Origin: Streptomyces sp. SAJ15
GTDB lineage: Bacteria; Actinomycetota; Actinomycetes; Streptomycetales; Streptomycetaceae
Assembly: GCF_007595705.1 (NCBI RefSeq)
Contig: NZ_NISY01000002.1
Span: 992,001 to 1,056,000, forward strand
Reading direction: 5' to 3'
Length of the DNA stretch: 64,000 bases
Both the position numbers and the translations under genes were made by a program. Below the pieces are notes generated by a model that was not told where the DNA came from, made no database searches, and saw only the letters and a program-made list of their open reading frames with translations. Shown here piece after piece: positions 18,767 to 26,354 of the stretch (the first letter of the stretch is position 1; each line of letters opens with the position of its first letter).

Positions 18767-20398
18767 TCACGGTTCGGCCGCGCCGGAGGCGACCTCGCGG
18801 GCCCAGCGGTAGTCGGCCTTGCCGCTGGGGGAGCGCTGCACGTGGTCGGTGAAGACCACGGTGCGCGGGATCTTGTACCCGGCCAGCCGGGCCCGGCAGT
18901 GGGCGCGCAGGGCCTCGGCGGTCAGCGGATCGGCGCCCGCGCGGGGCTGCACCACCGCCGCCACCCGGCTGCCCCAGCGCTCGTCGGGGACGCCGGCGAC
19001 CAGCGCGTCGTAGACGTCGGGGTGCGCCTTGAGGGCCTGCTCCACCTCCTCCGGGTAGACCTTCTCGCCGCCGGTGTTGATGCACTGCGAGCCTCGCCCC
19101 AGGACCGTGACGACGCCGTCCGCGTCGATGGTGGCCATGTCGCCGAGCAGCACCCAGCGCTCGCCGTCCGGGGTGGTGAAGAAGGTCTCGGCGGTCTTCC
19201 GCGGGTCGTTGTAGTAGCCCAGCGGCACATGGCCGCGCAGCGCGATGCGCCCGGGCTCGCCCACCGCCGCCGCCCGCCGTGTCACCGGGTCGACCACCGT
19301 CGTGTGCGCGTTGACCCGCAGTCGGAAGCCCCGCAGCGGGCCGGAGTCCTCGGTGGCGGTGCCGTTGAAGCCGGACTCCGAGGAGCCGAAGTTGTTGAGC
19401 AGCGGCACGTGCGGCAGCAGGGCGCCGAACTGCGCGCGGACGGTGTCCGACAGCACCGCGCCGGAGCTGCTGACGGCGAGCAGCGAGGAGCAGTCGACGC
19501 CCTGACACGGCCCGCGAAGGGCGTCCGTCAGCGGCCGCAGCATCGCGTCGCCGACCAGCGAGACGCTGGTGACCCGTTCCCGCCCGATGGTGCGCAGCAC
19601 CTCCTCGGGCGCGAACCCGCGGTGCAGCACCACCTTCTGGCCGGCGTTGAAGGCGATCAGCGCGGTGAGGGTGGAGGTGCCGTGCATCAGCGGGGGAGTG
19701 GGGAAGAAGACCAGCCCCGCGCCGCCCGCCGCCACCCGCTCGGCCAGCTCCTCGGGCCGCTTCACCGGCTCCCCGGTGGGGGCGCCGCCGCCGAGCGCGG
19801 CGAAGAAGAGGTCCTCCTGGCGCCACAGCACGCCCTTGGGCAGCCCGGTGGTGCCGCCGGTGTAGATGATGAAGCGGTCGTCGGCGGAGCGCGGCGCGAA
19901 GTCGCGCTCGGCCGCGCCGGACGCCTCCGCCTCGGCGAACGGGACCGGGGCCGGATCCGGCTCCGGGGCGGAGGGGTCGGGGACGCCGACCCGGACGAGG
20001 TGGCGCAGGGTGTCGGTGCGCGGCGCTGCGGCGGCGACCCGGGCGCTGAACTCTGCGTCGTAGACGAGGGCGACCAGCTCCGCGTCCCGGTAGAGGTAGG
20101 CCAGTTCGTCGGCCACATAGCGGTAGTTGACGTTCACCGGCACCGCGCGGAGCTTGAGGCAGGCCCACAGGGTCTGGAGGTACTCCACGCCGTTGTACAG
20201 GTGCAGTCCGACGTGGTCGCCGGGGCCGATGCCGGAGCCTTGGAGGTGGTGGGCGAGCCGGGCGGCGGCCGCGTCCAGCGCCGCGTAGCTCAGTCGACGC
20301 TCGGCTCCGGTGCCCGGGTGGTCGGCGTAGACCAGGGCCTCCCGGTCCGGCACCGTGTCCACGACGGACTCGAACAGGTCGGCGAGGTTGTACTCCAC
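18767..20398 (-). CDS. FadD19-like steroid side-chain acyl-CoA synthetase
   Basis: 543 residues from GTG 20398, chosen for AGGAGGGAG six bases upstream and the family-typical start VEYNLADLFESVVDTVPDREALV. Motifs: IIYTGGTTGLPKGVLWRQED (P-loop), NNFGSSESGFNGT, LGRGSQCINTGGEKVYPEEVEQALKAHPDVYDALVAGVPD and catalytic Lys in SPSGKADYRWA. These segments read almost line by line like FadD19 of Mycobacterium and Rhodococcus, which activates C24-branched (phytosterol) side-chain acids. The gene is divergent from an echA19-like gene across a shared palindromic operator, the same pairing as fadD19/echA19 in mycobacteria. An in-frame extension to 20593 exists but runs through the operator. Confidence 0.88.
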   Translation of the reverse strand: MEYNLADLFESVVDTVPDREALVYADHPGTGAERRLSYAALDAAAARLAHHLQGSGIGPGDHVGLHLYNGVEYLQTLWACLKLRAVPVNVNYRYVADELAYLYRDAELVALVYDAEFSARVAAAAPRTDTLRHLVRVGVPDPSAPEPDPAPVPFAEAEASGAAERDFAPRSADDRFIIYTGGTTGLPKGVLWRQEDLFFAALGGGAPTGEPVKRPEELAERVAAGGAGLVFFPTPPLMHGTSTLTALIAFNAGQKVVLHRGFAPEEVLRTIGRERVTSVSLVGDAMLRPLTDALRGPCQGVDCSSLLAVSSSGAVLSDTVRAQFGALLPHVPLLNNFGSSESGFNGTATEDSGPLRGFRLRVNAHTTVVDPVTRRAAAVGEPGRIALRGHVPLGYYNDPRKTAETFFTTPDGERWVLLGDMATIDADGVVTVLGRGSQCINTGGEKVYPEEVEQALKAHPDVYDALVAGVPDERWGSRVAAVVQPRAGADPLTAEALRAHCRARLAGYKIPRTVVFTDHVQRSPSGKADYRWAREVASGAAEP

Positions 20399-20507
20399 GG
20401 TCCGCTCCCTCCTGGCCGGGCGGTCCCGGGTGTGATGGCGGGCGGGCAGGGGCTCGCGGCCATTAGAGCGCCGGGGCGTGCGGCTGGGAAGGCCGTCGGC
20501 CAAGAAA

Positions 20508-20524
20508 TCTGACTGACCGTCAGA
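20508..20524. promoter_or_regulatory. Palindromic operator TCTGAC-N5-GTCAGA in the divergent fadD19/echA19 promoter
   Basis: TCTGACTGACCGTCAGA is a perfect 6-bp inverted repeat with a 5-bp spacer, set between the two divergent starts (20398 minus, 20587 plus). Its core TCTGA-N7-TCAGA is shared with the site at 15668-15690. A TetR-type repressor bound here would control both directions. It differs from the KstR consensus found at 10141. Confidence 0.65.
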
Positions 20525-20586
20525 AGACTCTTGAACTCCCCCCACGCCTCCTGCACCCTGTTCTGGTCCGAGGGACGGAGGCGGCG

Positions 20587-21390
20587 ATGGCACCCACCGA
20601 ACACCTGACCGTGCGGCGCGTCGGCGCCACCCTGGTGCTCACCCTCGACCGCCCCGAGGCCAGGAACGCGCTCTCGCTGCCGATGCTGGTCGGGCTCTAC
20701 GACGGCTGGCTCGCCGCCGACGCCGACGACTCCGTACGGTCGGTGGTGCTCACCGGCGCCGGCGGGGCGTTCTGCTCCGGTATGGACCTCAAGGCGCTCG
20801 CGGGCGGCGGCTCGGCCGCCGCCGACCCCTACCGGGAGCGCCTGCGCGCCGACCCCGACCTGCACTGGAAGGCGCTGCTGCGGCACCACCGCCCGCGCAA
20901 GCCGGTGATCGCCGCCGTCGAGGGGCCCTGCGTCGCCGGCGGCACCGAGCTCCTCCAGGGCACCGACATCCGGGTGGCCGGTCGAGGCGCCACCTTCGGG
21001 CTCTACGAGGTCCGCCGCGGGCTGTTCCCCATCGGCGGCTCCACGGTCCGGCTGCCCCGTCAGATCCCGCGCACGCACGCCCTGGAGATGCTGCTGACCG
21101 GACGGCCCTACACCGCCGCCGAGGCCGAGCGGATCGGGCTCATCGGCCGCGTCGTCCCCGACGGCACCGCCCTGGAGATGGCCCTGGGCCTCGCCGAACT
21201 GGTCAACGCCAACGGCCCGCTCGCCGTCGAGGCGGTCAAGGACTCCGTCTACGAGACCGCGGAGCTGACCGAGACCGAGGGCCTGCGGTTCGAACTGGAA
21301 CGCGGTCGGCCGGTCTTCGCCACCGACGACGCGAAGGAAGGCGCCCGGGCCTTCGCCGAGAAGCGTCCGCCCGTCTACCGGCGCGCCTGA
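20587..21390 (+). CDS. EchA19-like enoyl-CoA hydratase
   Basis: 267 residues of the crotonase family: LDRPEARNALSLPM, oxyanion-hole segments VLTGAGGAFCSGMDLKAL and AAVEGPCVAGGTELLQGTDIRVAGRGATFGLYEVRRGLFPIGGSTVRLPRQI, ending KEGARAFAEKRPP. The GGTELLQGTDIRVAG and DDAKEGARAFAEKR stretches match mycobacterial EchA19, which hydrates enoyl-CoA steroid side-chain intermediates. The Glu in GGTELLQG sits where the catalytic Glu is expected. ATG 20587 has GGACGGAGG upstream. It is first in a tight operon with the DUF35 and two thiolase-fold genes. Confidence 0.88.
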   Translation: MAPTEHLTVRRVGATLVLTLDRPEARNALSLPMLVGLYDGWLAADADDSVRSVVLTGAGGAFCSGMDLKALAGGGSAAADPYRERLRADPDLHWKALLRHHRPRKPVIAAVEGPCVAGGTELLQGTDIRVAGRGATFGLYEVRRGLFPIGGSTVRLPRQIPRTHALEMLLTGRPYTAAEAERIGLIGRVVPDGTALEMALGLAELVNANGPLAVEAVKDSVYETAELTETEGLRFELERGRPVFATDDAKEGARAFAEKRPPVYRRA

Positions 21391-21421
21391 CGACGCCAGG
21401 ACGATGCCCCAAGGAGGGACC

Positions 21422-22435
21422 GTGTCCGAGCTCCTCAGCGCCCCCCTGACCGTGGAGTTCCCCTTCACCCGCTCCCTGGGCCCGGTGCAGGGCGCCTTCC
21501 TCACGGGGCTGCGCGAGCGCGTCGTCCTGGGCGTCCGCAGGCCCGACGGGCGGGTGCTGGTGCCGCCGCTGGAGTACGACCCGGACACCGCCGTGGACCT
21601 CCACGAACTGGTCGAGGTCGGCACCACCGGCACCGTCACCTGCTGGGCCTGGAACCCCACCCCGCGCCGGGGCCAGCCGCTCGGCACCCCCTTCGCCTGG
21701 GTGCTGGTGCGCCTCGACGGCGCGGACAGCGCGTTGCTGCACGCCCTCGACGTGCCCGGCGTCGCCGCCGTGCGCACCGGGCTGCGGGTCCGCGTCCGCT
21801 GGGCCGCCGAGCGCACCGGCGCGATCACGGACATCGCCTGCTTCGAGACGTACGACGGGGAGGAGGCCGGGGAAGGCGCGGCGGACCGAACGGATGCGAC
21901 GGAGCCGGCGGACGCGACGGACCCCACGGGCACCGTGCCCCGGGCCCGTCCGCACGACGGGGTGTTCGCCGACCCCGTCACCAGCCTCGCCGCCCCGGCC
22001 CGCCTCGACTACACCTACACGCCGGGCCGCGCGCACGGCCGCCATCTCGCCGCGCTGGCCGACCGCCGGACGGTGGGCGAGCGCTGCCCGGCCTGCCGGA
22101 AGGTCTACGTCCCCCCGCGCGGCGCCTGCCCCACCTGCGGAGTGGCCACCGACGAGCCGGTGGAGGTGGGCCCGCGCGGCACGGTCACCACCTTCTGCGT
22201 CGTCAACATCAAGGCCCGAGGGCTCGCCATCGAGGTGCCGTACGTGTACGCGCACATCGCCCTCGACGGGGCGGACCTGGCCCTGCACGGGCGTGTCGCC
22301 GGCATCCCGTACGACCGGGTCCGGATGGGGCTGCGGGTGGAGCCGGTGTGGATCGGCGACGGCCGCCACCCGGACCACTACCGGCCCACCGGCGAGCCCG
22401 ACGCCCCCTACGACACCTACCGGGAGCTGCTGTGA
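21422..22435 (+). CDS. Two-domain DUF35/OB-fold acyl-CoA-binding protein (Rv3521-like)
   Basis: 337 residues. There are two DUF35-type halves: residues 1-145 (FPFTRSLGPVQGAFLTGLRERVVLGVRRPDGRVLVPP) and 195-337 (HLAALADRRTVGERCPACRKVYVPPRGACPTCG). Only the second keeps the zinc-ribbon cysteines, as CPAC and CPTC. A Thr/Asp/Ala-rich linker joins them. Such proteins are required partners of thiolase-fold steroid aldolases (compare ChsH2 with Ltp2). The gene corresponds in order to Rv3521 before ltp4 and ltp3. GTG 21422 follows AAGGAGGG; the stop overlaps the next GTG. Confidence 0.82.
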   Translation: MSELLSAPLTVEFPFTRSLGPVQGAFLTGLRERVVLGVRRPDGRVLVPPLEYDPDTAVDLHELVEVGTTGTVTCWAWNPTPRRGQPLGTPFAWVLVRLDGADSALLHALDVPGVAAVRTGLRVRVRWAAERTGAITDIACFETYDGEEAGEGAADRTDATEPADATDPTGTVPRARPHDGVFADPVTSLAAPARLDYTYTPGRAHGRHLAALADRRTVGERCPACRKVYVPPRGACPTCGVATDEPVEVGPRGTVTTFCVVNIKARGLAIEVPYVYAHIALDGADLALHGRVAGIPYDRVRMGLRVEPVWIGDGRHPDHYRPTGEPDAPYDTYRELL

Positions 22436-23394
22436 CCCGGCGGGTGGCGGTCGTGGCCTTCGCGCGGAGCGACCCGGCCCGCCCCACGGCCGGGCTGACC
22501 GAGGTGGAGCTGCTGCTGCCGGTGTTGCGCGAGGTCCTGGAGCGCACCGGGCTCAGGGCCGGCGAGATCGGCTTCACCTGCTCCGGGTCGAGCGACTACC
22601 TCGCCGGCCGGGCCTTCTCCTTCACACTGGCGCTGGACGGGGTCGGCGCCTGGCCGCCGATCGCCGAGTCCCATGTGGAGACGGACGGGGCCTGGGCGCT
22701 GTACGAGGCGTGGGTCAAGATCCGCACCGGCCGCGCCGACACGGCCCTGGTCTACGCCTGGGGCAAGCCCTCCGCCGGGGACCTGGACGCGGTCCTCACC
22801 CGCCAGCTCGACCCCTACCACCTCGCCCCGCTCTGGCCCGACCCGGCCTCCCTCGCCGCGCTCCAGGAACGCGCGCTGCTCGACTCCGGCGCCCCTGTGG
22901 CGCCCGTCCCCGCGGGCGGGAGCGGCCCCCGCGGCCCGGGGCCCGTCGACGGCGCCGCCGCCGTGGTGCTCGCCGTCGAGGACACCGCGCGCCGGCTGTG
23001 CGCGCGGCCCGCCTGGATCCGCGGCATCGACCACCGCATCGAGCCACACGGTCTCGGCGTACGGGACCTCGCCGACTCCCCGTCCACCCGGCTGGCGGCC
23101 GCGCGGGCGGGGGTCTTCGACGCGCCGCCCGTCGACACCGCCGAGCTGCACGCGCCCCATCCGGCGCAGGAGCCGATCCTGCGCCGCGCGCTGCGGCTGG
23201 ACGGTGCCGTCGCGGTCAACCCGTCGGGCCCGGCGGCGGCCGATCCGCCGATGGCGGCGGGCCTGATCCGGCTGGGGGAGGCGGCCGCGCGCATCCATCG
23301 CGGCCGTTCCCGTCGGGCGTTGGCCCACGCGACCTCCGGCCCCTGTCTGCAACAGAACCTGGTGGCGGTCCTGGAAGGGGAGCCGGATGTCTGA
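22432..23394 (+). CDS. Ltp4-like thiolase-fold steroid aldolase component, shortened
   Basis: 320 residues. The segments FTCSGSSDYLAGRAFSFTLALDGVGAWPPIAESHVETDGAWALYEAWVKIRTGRADTALVYAWGKPSAG and ALAHATSGPCLQQNLVAVLEG read like Ltp4 (Rv3522), a thiolase-fold protein that, with a DUF35 partner, cleaves C24-branched sterol side-chain CoA thioesters by retro-aldol reaction. Compared with my recollection of Ltp4 (about 350 residues), a segment of about 30 residues is missing around residue 155, where a short Gly/Pro stretch (PAGGSGPRGPGP) now stands. GTG 22432 overlaps the previous stop (GTGA). The 3' end overlaps the next gene by eight bases. Confidence 0.8.
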   Translation: MTRRVAVVAFARSDPARPTAGLTEVELLLPVLREVLERTGLRAGEIGFTCSGSSDYLAGRAFSFTLALDGVGAWPPIAESHVETDGAWALYEAWVKIRTGRADTALVYAWGKPSAGDLDAVLTRQLDPYHLAPLWPDPASLAALQERALLDSGAPVAPVPAGGSGPRGPGPVDGAAAVVLAVEDTARRLCARPAWIRGIDHRIEPHGLGVRDLADSPSTRLAAARAGVFDAPPVDTAELHAPHPAQEPILRRALRLDGAVAVNPSGPAAADPPMAAGLIRLGEAAARIHRGRSRRALAHATSGPCLQQNLVAVLEGEPDV

Positions 23395-24553
23395 GGAACC
23401 GGTGGCCGTCGTCGGGATCGGACAGACCAGGCACGCCGCCGCGCGCCGCGACGTCTCCCTGGCCGGGCTGGTCCGCGAGGCGGCCGCGCGGGCGCTGGAG
23501 GACGCCCAGCTCGCCTGGGCCGACGTCGACGCCGTCGTCATCGGCAAGGCCCCCGACTTCTTCGAGGGCGTGATGATGCCCGAGCTCTACCTCGCCGACG
23601 CCCTCGGCGCGGTCGGCAAGCCGATGCTCCGGGTGCACACCGCCGGCTCGGTCGGCGGTTCCACCGCGCTGGTGGCGGCCGACCTGGTCGCCGCCCGTGT
23701 CCACCGCACCGTGCTGACCGCGGCCTTCGAGAAGCAGTCCGAGTCCAACGCGATGTGGGCGCTGTCGCTGCCCGTCCCCTTCCAACAGCCCCTGCTCGCC
23801 GGCGCCGGAGGCTTCTTCGCCCCCCACGTACGGGCCTACATCCGGCGCACCGGGGCGCCCCCGGGCATCGGTGCGCTCGTCGCCTACAAGGACCGCCGCA
23901 ACGCCCTGAGGAACCCGTACGCGCACCTGCACGAGGACGGCCTCACCCTGGAGCGGGTGCGGTCCTCGCCGATGCTGTGGGACCCGATCCGCTACTCCGA
24001 GACCTGCCCGTCGTCCGACGGCGCCTGCGCCATGGTGCTCACCGACCGCGCGGGCGCGGCCCGCGCGCCGCACCCGCCCGCCTGGCTGCACGGCGGCGCG
24101 ATGCGCAGCGAGCCCACCCTGTTCGCGGGCAAGGACTTCGTCTCGCCGCGCGCCGGGCGGGACTGCGCGGCCGACGTCTACCGGCAGGCGGGCGTCACCG
24201 ACCCGCGCCGCGAGATCGACGTGGCGGAGCTCTACGTGCCGTTCAGCTGGTACGAGCCGATGTGGCTGGAGAACCTGGGTTTCGCGGCGGAGGGTGCGGG
24301 CTGGAAGCTGGTCGAGTCCGGTGCCACCGCGCTCGACGGCGACCTCCCCGTCAACCCCTCCGGCGGGGTGCTGTCCAGCAACCCCATCGGCGCCTCGGGG
24401 ATGCTCCGCTTCGCGGAGGCGGCGCTCCAGGTGCGCGGCCAGGCGGGGGAACACCAGATCGAGGGCGCGCGGCGAGCGCTCGGGCACGCGTACGGCGGCG
24501 GCTCCCAGTTCTTCGCGATGTGGCTGGTCGGGGCCGAACCACCCGCCACCTGA
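23387..24553 (+). CDS. Ltp3-like thiolase-fold steroid aldolase
   Basis: 388 residues: VVGIGQTRHAAARRDVSLAGLVREA, VVIGKAPDFFEGVMMPELYLADALGA, HTAGSVGGSTALVAADLVAA, EKQSESNAMWALSLPVPF and the ending PVNPSGGVLSSNPIGASGMLRFAEAALQVRGQAGEHQ...GHAYGGGSQFFAMW. This matches Ltp3 (Rv3523), required with Ltp4 and FadD19 for C24-branched sterol side-chain degradation in Rhodococcus. In place of the usual thiolase nucleophilic Cys it has the Thr-Ala-Gly-Ser-Val-Gly-Gly-Ser loop of the non-thiolytic SCP2-like branch. The start ATG 23387 lies inside the preceding gene with GGAAGGGGAG upstream. It is the last gene of the operon. Confidence 0.87.
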   Translation: MSEEPVAVVGIGQTRHAAARRDVSLAGLVREAAARALEDAQLAWADVDAVVIGKAPDFFEGVMMPELYLADALGAVGKPMLRVHTAGSVGGSTALVAADLVAARVHRTVLTAAFEKQSESNAMWALSLPVPFQQPLLAGAGGFFAPHVRAYIRRTGAPPGIGALVAYKDRRNALRNPYAHLHEDGLTLERVRSSPMLWDPIRYSETCPSSDGACAMVLTDRAGAARAPHPPAWLHGGAMRSEPTLFAGKDFVSPRAGRDCAADVYRQAGVTDPRREIDVAELYVPFSWYEPMWLENLGFAAEGAGWKLVESGATALDGDLPVNPSGGVLSSNPIGASGMLRFAEAALQVRGQAGEHQIEGARRALGHAYGGGSQFFAMWLVGAEPPAT

Positions 24554-24674
24554 CCCGCGCGGGACGACAACCGCGCCTTCCGTCCCTCTCCCATGTCCCT
24601 CTTCCGTGGCCTGTGCCCCACCGCCCGCCCTCGCTAGGGTGGGCGCCGGACGAACGACCGGGAGGAGCACGGAC

Positions 24675-24914
24675 GTGGCCGACACCACCACGGAAGACCG
24701 GCTGAACAGCGAGCAGAAGCCCCAACTCGACCTCAGGGAAGCCGAGTGGCGGTCCAGCAGCCAGGGGGTCGGCGACGTCCAGATCGCCTTCGTCGAGGGC
24801 TATATCGCCATGCGCGACCGACGCGAGCCGGAGGGCCCGGCGCTGATCTTCACCCCCGCCGAGTGGCGCGCCTTCGTGCTCGGCGCCCGTGACGGCGAGT
24901 TCGACCTCACCTGA
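24675..24914 (+). CDS. DUF397 small protein
   Basis: 79 residues ending WRSSSQGVGDVQIAFVEGYIAMRDRREPEGPALIFTPAEWRAFVLGARDGEFDLT. The W-SS start and the FTPAEWRAFVLGARDGEFD end are the DUF397 signature, common in multiples in Streptomyces and usually next to an XRE-type regulator. No such partner is adjacent here, so it is an orphan. GTG 24675 follows GGGAGGAGC. A perfect terminator lies 30 bases after the stop. Confidence 0.85.
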   Translation: MADTTTEDRLNSEQKPQLDLREAEWRSSSQGVGDVQIAFVEGYIAMRDRREPEGPALIFTPAEWRAFVLGARDGEFDLT

Positions 24915-24943
24915 GCCTTCCCGCCCCGCGGACGCACAGGTGC

Positions 24944-24988
24944 GAGACGGCCCGGCGCCGCCCCTTCGGGATGGCGCCGGGCCGTCTC
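24944..24988. terminator. Strong bidirectional terminator hairpin
   Basis: A perfect 16-bp stem (GAGACGGCCCGGCGCC with GGCGCCGGGCCGTCTC) around a 13-base loop lies between the DUF397 gene and the convergent terpene synthase gene. It can serve both strands. Two copies of GTGGCCGACGGCTGTGC follow just downstream (about 24996-25029). Confidence 0.85.
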
Positions 24989-25050
24989 CGCGTCCGTGGC
25001 CGACGGCTGTGCGTGGCCGACGGCTGTGCTGCTGATCCAGACGAGACCGC

Positions 25051-26133
25051 CTAGGGACGGTGCGTCGCCTGATGTCCCGTCAGGTCGCTCCAGGGACGCT
25101 GTCGTCCGCCGCCGACGGCCGCGACACCCCGCTCGTCGTACCGCGAGGTCTCCAGCGACCAGGCCAGGCTGCCGCTCATCAGCTGCCGCATCCCGTCCGT
25201 GTAGGCGGCGGTGTGGCGCAGCAGTCGCGTCGAGGCGCCGGACGCCGCCAGCGTGGCCGGGAGCCGCTCGGACAGGTGCTGGAAGCGGTGGTAGCGGGCG
25301 TTGGCGAGATCGGCCACCCGCCGCACGGACTCCTCCAGGGGACCGCCGTCCCGCTCGTGCAGCAGGATCACGCTGTTGTGCACGTCCCCGGCGGCCAACT
25401 CCTTGTCCAGTGAGACGATGTCGTTGATGAAGATCACCACGTCGTCGGTGGCCTCCCGCATCTCGGCGAGCGGCCAGCCGGTGTGCAGCGCGGACGGCAG
25501 CGTGTAGCCGGCGAACCGTTCATGCAGATCGAGACAGGGCTGGACGCCCACGGAGTGCCGCTTGACGGCCAGCAGCGAGCGCAGGGAGCGCGGCGACTGG
25601 GCGCGGCGGTCCCGCGCCTCCCGCTTGTGGGCGAGTAGGTAGCCGAGCCAGTGGCTCCGGAAGCGGTCCCGCCACCCCTGCGACATCCCGGAGTTGATGC
25701 GCCGCCACAGGTCGCGGAAGCTGTCCACGAGCGGGTTGGCGCCGCCGTCAAGGCCCCGGCCGGGCGGCTCCCCGGTCACCCGCACCACGCTGTCCACCAG
25801 CCGGGAGACGGCGTCCGGGCAGCACCCCAGCTCGCCGTCGAACTGGTCGTCGAAGACGAAGAACCAGCCGTTGAGGTCGTTGGCCAGATCCAGCGCGGCA
25901 CCCCTGGCCCGCGGGTAGAACAGCGCCGACAGCCGGTCCAGGCGCAGCGCGTCGTACTCCGCCGCCGCGGCCTTGTCGAACACCCCGTACCGCCGCAGCC
26001 ACCGGATCGTGTGCCGCCTGGCGGCCTCGGCATCGGGGCTGACCGCCGTGGAGACCGGTATGTCGAAGAGCGCGGCGCGCTCGGCGAGCGTTCGCCGCCG
26101 GGCGCGAGGCCGCACCGTACTGGTTTCCGTCAT
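25051..26133 (-). CDS. Class I terpene synthase
   Basis: 360 residues. It has the acidic metal motif FVFDDQFDGE (Asp95, Asp96, Asp99), the NSE triad NDIVSLDKE (Asn237, Ser241, Glu245), an Arg about 45 residues before it as the pyrophosphate sensor (Arg192), and a late SRY motif, so all catalytic elements are present. The enzyme should ionise a prenyl diphosphate, most likely farnesyl diphosphate given its size, to a sesquiterpene. The product cannot be read from sequence, and it has only one domain, so it is not geosmin synthase. No P450, methyltransferase or prenyltransferase gene is adjacent. It is divergent from a LAL regulator across 221 bases, which may control it. Confidence 0.88.
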   Translation of the reverse strand: MTETSTVRPRARRRTLAERAALFDIPVSTAVSPDAEAARRHTIRWLRRYGVFDKAAAAEYDALRLDRLSALFYPRARGAALDLANDLNGWFFVFDDQFDGELGCCPDAVSRLVDSVVRVTGEPPGRGLDGGANPLVDSFRDLWRRINSGMSQGWRDRFRSHWLGYLLAHKREARDRRAQSPRSLRSLLAVKRHSVGVQPCLDLHERFAGYTLPSALHTGWPLAEMREATDDVVIFINDIVSLDKELAAGDVHNSVILLHERDGGPLEESVRRVADLANARYHRFQHLSERLPATLAASGASTRLLRHTAAYTDGMRQLMSGSLAWSLETSRYDERGVAAVGGGRQRPWSDLTGHQATHRP

Positions 26134-26354
26134 GTTCCACCGTCCCCACCCGCACCATCTGCCGTACGAGACCGGCGAGCTGACGCCCCCTCCGGACTCG
26201 TTTCAGCAATCCTCCGTGATCAGTGAAGTGGCCGATAGGGCGAATGTCGAAGTGGCGCGTGCCATTGGCCCATGCCTGGCGAAGTTCCCCCTTCGGCTGC
26301 TACGGAGAGTCCAGTGCCACTACGCTCAGCGTTACCTGTGGAAGGGGCTGAGAG

